From assembly GCA_022844165.1 (NCBI GenBank), contig JALHMH010000017.1, positions 29,573 through 93,572 of the forward strand: a stretch of DNA of 64,000 nucleotides, in the 5' to 3' direction. The translations under genes and the position numbers were made by a program. Every line of letters starts with the position of its first letter. Within the stretch, counting starts at the first letter, position 1. The notes beneath the pieces are model-generated. The model did not search any database and was not told the origin of the DNA. It worked only from the letters and a program-made list of their open reading frames with translations. Origin of the DNA: Lysobacterales bacterium. Lineage in GTDB: Bacteria > Pseudomonadota > Gammaproteobacteria > Xanthomonadales > SZUA-5. Shown in pieces: positions 62,601 through 64,000 of this stretch.

Positions 62601-64000
62601 ACGACCGGCGTGCCATCGCCGGTGGTCTGCGCGCCCGGCACCGTGTTCACCGGCGCATCGTTCACTGCGTTGACCGTGATCGTGAATGTCTGCGCCGCAC
62701 TGGTGTTGGCATTCGGCGGCGGTGCACCCGGGCCGTTGTCGCTCAAGGTCAAGGTAATCGTCGCCACGCCATTGGCATTGGCCGCTGGCGTATAGGTCAG
62801 CACGCCGGTGTTGCTGACCGCCGGTGCCGTACTGAACAACGCAGCGTTGGTATTGCCAGTGATGTTGAAAGTCAGCGTCTGACCGGCCTCATCCGCAGGA
62901 CCAGGGCTGATTGCGGTCGCCCACGGATTGACCGTTTGCGCACCGGCATCCTCATTCACCGTCTGGTTGGCGCCAGCGGTAAAGCTCGGCGCATCGTTGA
63001 TCGGAGTCACGGTGATGGTGAAGCTCTGGTTCGCGCTGGTGTCAACGCCGCCACCGGCGGTGCCGCCATCGTCCTGAAGGTTCAGCGTGATCGTCGCCGT
63101 ACCATTGGCGTTGGCTGCCGGGGTGTAGGTGAGCACGCCGGCGGCGCTGATCGTCGGACCCGCACTGAACAACGCCGCGTTGGTGTTGCCGATGACGTTG
63201 AAGGTCAGGTTCTGGGTGACTTCCGGATCGCCATCGTTGATAGCCGTGGCCCACGGGTTCACCGTCTGCGGACCGGCATCTTCGTTGACGGTCTGGTTCG
63301 GGCCGGCCGTGAAACTCGGCGCATCATTGATGCCAGACACGGTGATCGTGAAGGTCTGCGGCGCGCTGATATTGACGTTCGGCGCCACGTTCGAACCATT
63401 GTCCTGCAGGCGCACTTCAACGGTCGCTACGCCATTGGTGTTGGGCGCCACGGCGTAAGTCAGCGTTCCAGTCGTTGCATCGATTGCAGGCGGCGTGGTG
63501 AAAGCGAGGTTGCTCGTCGTTCCAGTGACCGTCGGCAGGAATGTCAGCGTTTGGGTGAGTTCCGGGTCGCCATCGTTCATGGCCGTCGCCCATCCGGCCA
63601 CGGTCTGCGCAGCAGCGTCTTCGTTGATCGTCTGATTCGGACCCGCAGTGAAGGTCGGCGCATCGTTGACCGCGGTGACCGTGATCGTGAAGCTCTGCGT
63701 GGCGGATTGATTGACGCCACCATTCGCAGTGCCGCCATCGTCGTCCAGACGCAGCGTGATCGTAGCGACGCCGTTTGCATTGGCGGCAGGCGTGTAGGTC
63801 AACACGCCCGTCGGGCTGATCGCCGGTGCGGCACTGAACAGCGCGGCATTGGTATTGTTGGTGACAACGAAGGTCAGCGCTTGCGTGACTTCCGGGTCGC
63901 CATCGTTGATCGAGGTGGCCCATGGGTTCACCGTCTGCGCGCCCGCATCCTCGTTGACCGTCTGGTTCGGGCCCACCGTGAAGCTCGGGACATCGTTGAC
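59678..64000 (-). CDS. Giant repeat surface protein (cadherin-like/Ig-like), 5' partial
   Basis: The frame is open to the end of the window, with 1440 residues seen. In transcriptional order: four ~107-residue repeats opening V-N-D-A-P-S-F-T-A-G-P-N-Q-T-V-N-E-D-A (62.6-64 kb), a variant domain, three or more SbsA-type Ig-like repeats starting A-P-A-L-V-S-S-T-P-A, then DUF11/conserved-repeat-like domains and a C-terminal domain. The N-terminus is missing. It is probably a secreted adhesin or outer surface protein; no anchor was found at the C-terminus. The 59590-59619 stem-loop (GGCTCT/AGAGCC) may end its transcript. Confidence 0.85.
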   Translation of the reverse strand, partial: VNDVPSFTVGPNQTVNEDAGAQTVNPWATSINDGDPEVTQALTFVVTNNTNAALFSAAPAISPTGVLTYTPAANANGVATITLRLDDDGGTANGGVNQSATQSFTITVTAVNDAPTFTAGPNQTINEDAAAQTVAGWATAMNDGDPELTQTLTFLPTVTGTTSNLAFTTPPAIDATTGTLTYAVAPNTNGVATVEVRLQDNGSNVAPNVNISAPQTFTITVSGINDAPSFTAGPNQTVNEDAGPQTVNPWATAINDGDPEVTQNLTFNVIGNTNAALFSAGPTISAAGVLTYTPAANANGTATITLNLQDDGGTAGGGVDTSANQSFTITVTPINDAPSFTAGANQTVNEDAGAQTVNPWATAISPGPADEAGQTLTFNITGNTNAALFSTAPAVSNTGVLTYTPAANANGVATITLTLSDNGPGAPPPNANTSAAQTFTITVNAVNDAPVNTVPGAQTTGDGTPVVFSTTNTNAISIADLDAAAGILQVSFGTGAAANGTLTLANPGGALTTLTGNGTEQVIATGTLTALNAALNGPSGSLTYTPVVGTTAARTITMITNDQGNTGSGGAQIDTNTITVNVDSAPVVTSTPASGATIANNATIVLNFSEPVNVASLSTLTCGGPNLLIGATGTNVTSLTLPYTAPLPSGTCTLTVPAAAVQDVDTIDPPNNPVGPYVATFTVDAAPALVSSTPAAAAVVNTAQTVSFTYNEAVTDAGGAITLNCGGAIAGAISGSGSATLTFTPTNPLPAGASCTATAVAAQINDADAFDPPQNPLANSTVNFTVDAAPAFVSATPAAAAVVGTGQTVSFTFDENVANLGTAITLNCGGAVAGAISGGGTPTLTFTPTNPLTAGASCTATAVAAQIGDSDTIDPPQNPVADVVRTFSVFAVPTKTVFAINNAQIPPQGVADTVFSVQAGDRITYKLTYTLPISRFDDLLLLDVPPLEVMQVGPASQYTFDRSNDNSFALYEIEVAEDDTFFSTFDGTNGNALFSSLVVGTSITTDELTNTLELNFGDFEDVQARTTTISLLATFQVSGDTFASDLFLSNQLRVNDGTTTVDALRRTQLVRPVASIDKGIVGFGNAGRTLGGITFAAPNDPPLAASTASFTGIVDTPQEADAIGAADLVGVSAGDRVRYAIVAQNTGRGDAYDVIIDDRAQPGYAIPSTFAGLNLNVRRGDGTLLSSFAEVQGFARVATAVALNGTGLAFSVTGGGQFTNVNRALDGVILKLGDPVLVKNQATASQNGVYRVTLVDSNTNRVTLTRDVAFDTASEVSASFVAIMGGTSANRYFQAGAVFTLNTSAVNYTLQATTQDYYAIYQPANGAFQLLLSDNYTTGNINGMGQVPDDRAGSLSRRESTPPVNADDNPPVTFITNGSNTIVLQYDLILASVTPSQSIVNMAEMTNLATSEGGVDGTDPNLVTGAAPISDSATVIVQGP

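Noticed and set aside
1..64000. tRNA, rRNA, IS element or prophage
   Set aside because: No CCA-ended cloverleaf, ribosomal segment, transposase or phage gene was recognised by eye; a tRNAscan and ISfinder search would settle this.

Overview
The window is a high-GC, gene-dense chromosomal segment of a gammaproteobacterium, most likely of the order Lysobacterales (Xanthomonadales). The support is a chorismatase of the XanB2/FkbO type divergent from a pteridine reductase, the zapB-like / zapA / 6S RNA / fau order, the tsaE-nnr-queG arrangement, HiPIP and rubredoxin genes, FolE2, large secreted repeat proteins with an 'F-x-N-G-F-E' tag, and multidomain subtilases. Genus cannot be fixed from the sequence. 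No rRNA, tRNA, IS element, prophage or CRISPR array was recognised; this looks like resident chromosome with one defence insertion.

Layout. 1-8 kb: C-terminal end of a secreted protein, hsp15-like S4 protein, a Ser/Thr kinase-TPR receptor, an EamA exporter, thiE divergent from rubredoxin, and a TonB receptor. 8-16 kb: a two-component-propeller GGDEF protein, an M50-like membrane protease, a VOC protein, DUF1428, and a translationally coupled 7TM inactive transglutaminase plus ATP-grasp ligase. 15.6-21.6 kb: pteridine reductase and chorismatase with an HxxxH partner, a DNA ligase-exonuclease pair, and FolE2. 21.6-25 kb: EVE protein, fau, 6S RNA, zapA, a zapB-like gene, and an FeS photolyase. 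25-33.7 kb: YkgJ, OsmC, a degenerate alpha/beta hydrolase, a CsiV-like protein, a GlxA-type regulator, an M1-type pseudo-peptidase with DUF1272 and GNAT genes in one overlapping unit, GST, KDPG aldolase and HiPIP. 33.8-35.6 kb: the methionine-salvage operon mtnB-mtnD-mtnC. 35.7-43.7 kb: a membrane C13-type cysteine peptidase, then a complete type I Wadjet anti-plasmid operon jetA-jetB-jetC-jetD with overlapping reading frames. 43.8-47 kb: tsaE-nnr divergent from queG. 47-64 kb: secreted and surface proteins (subtilase, FG-GAP propeller protein, unknown secreted protein, giant cadherin-like/Ig-like protein running off the window), a NarL-type two-component pair, a TPR protein and a cytochrome P450.

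The clearest system is the Wadjet operon: an SMC-like motor, kleisin, kite and topoisomerase-VI-like nuclease that together extrude and cleave closed circular plasmids. Pterin/folate functions recur (pteridine reductase, chorismatase, FolE2, fau), suggesting a tetrahydromonapterin/folate theme next to aromatic-acid production. Less explained items are the M1 homologue that has lost its zinc site, the nucleophile-less hydrolase, the HLFGH protein overlapping the chorismatase gene, the C13-type peptidase beside Wadjet, a GGGGCAC tandem repeat with an inverted copy, and two intergenic GTTGAGAAAC inverted repeats.
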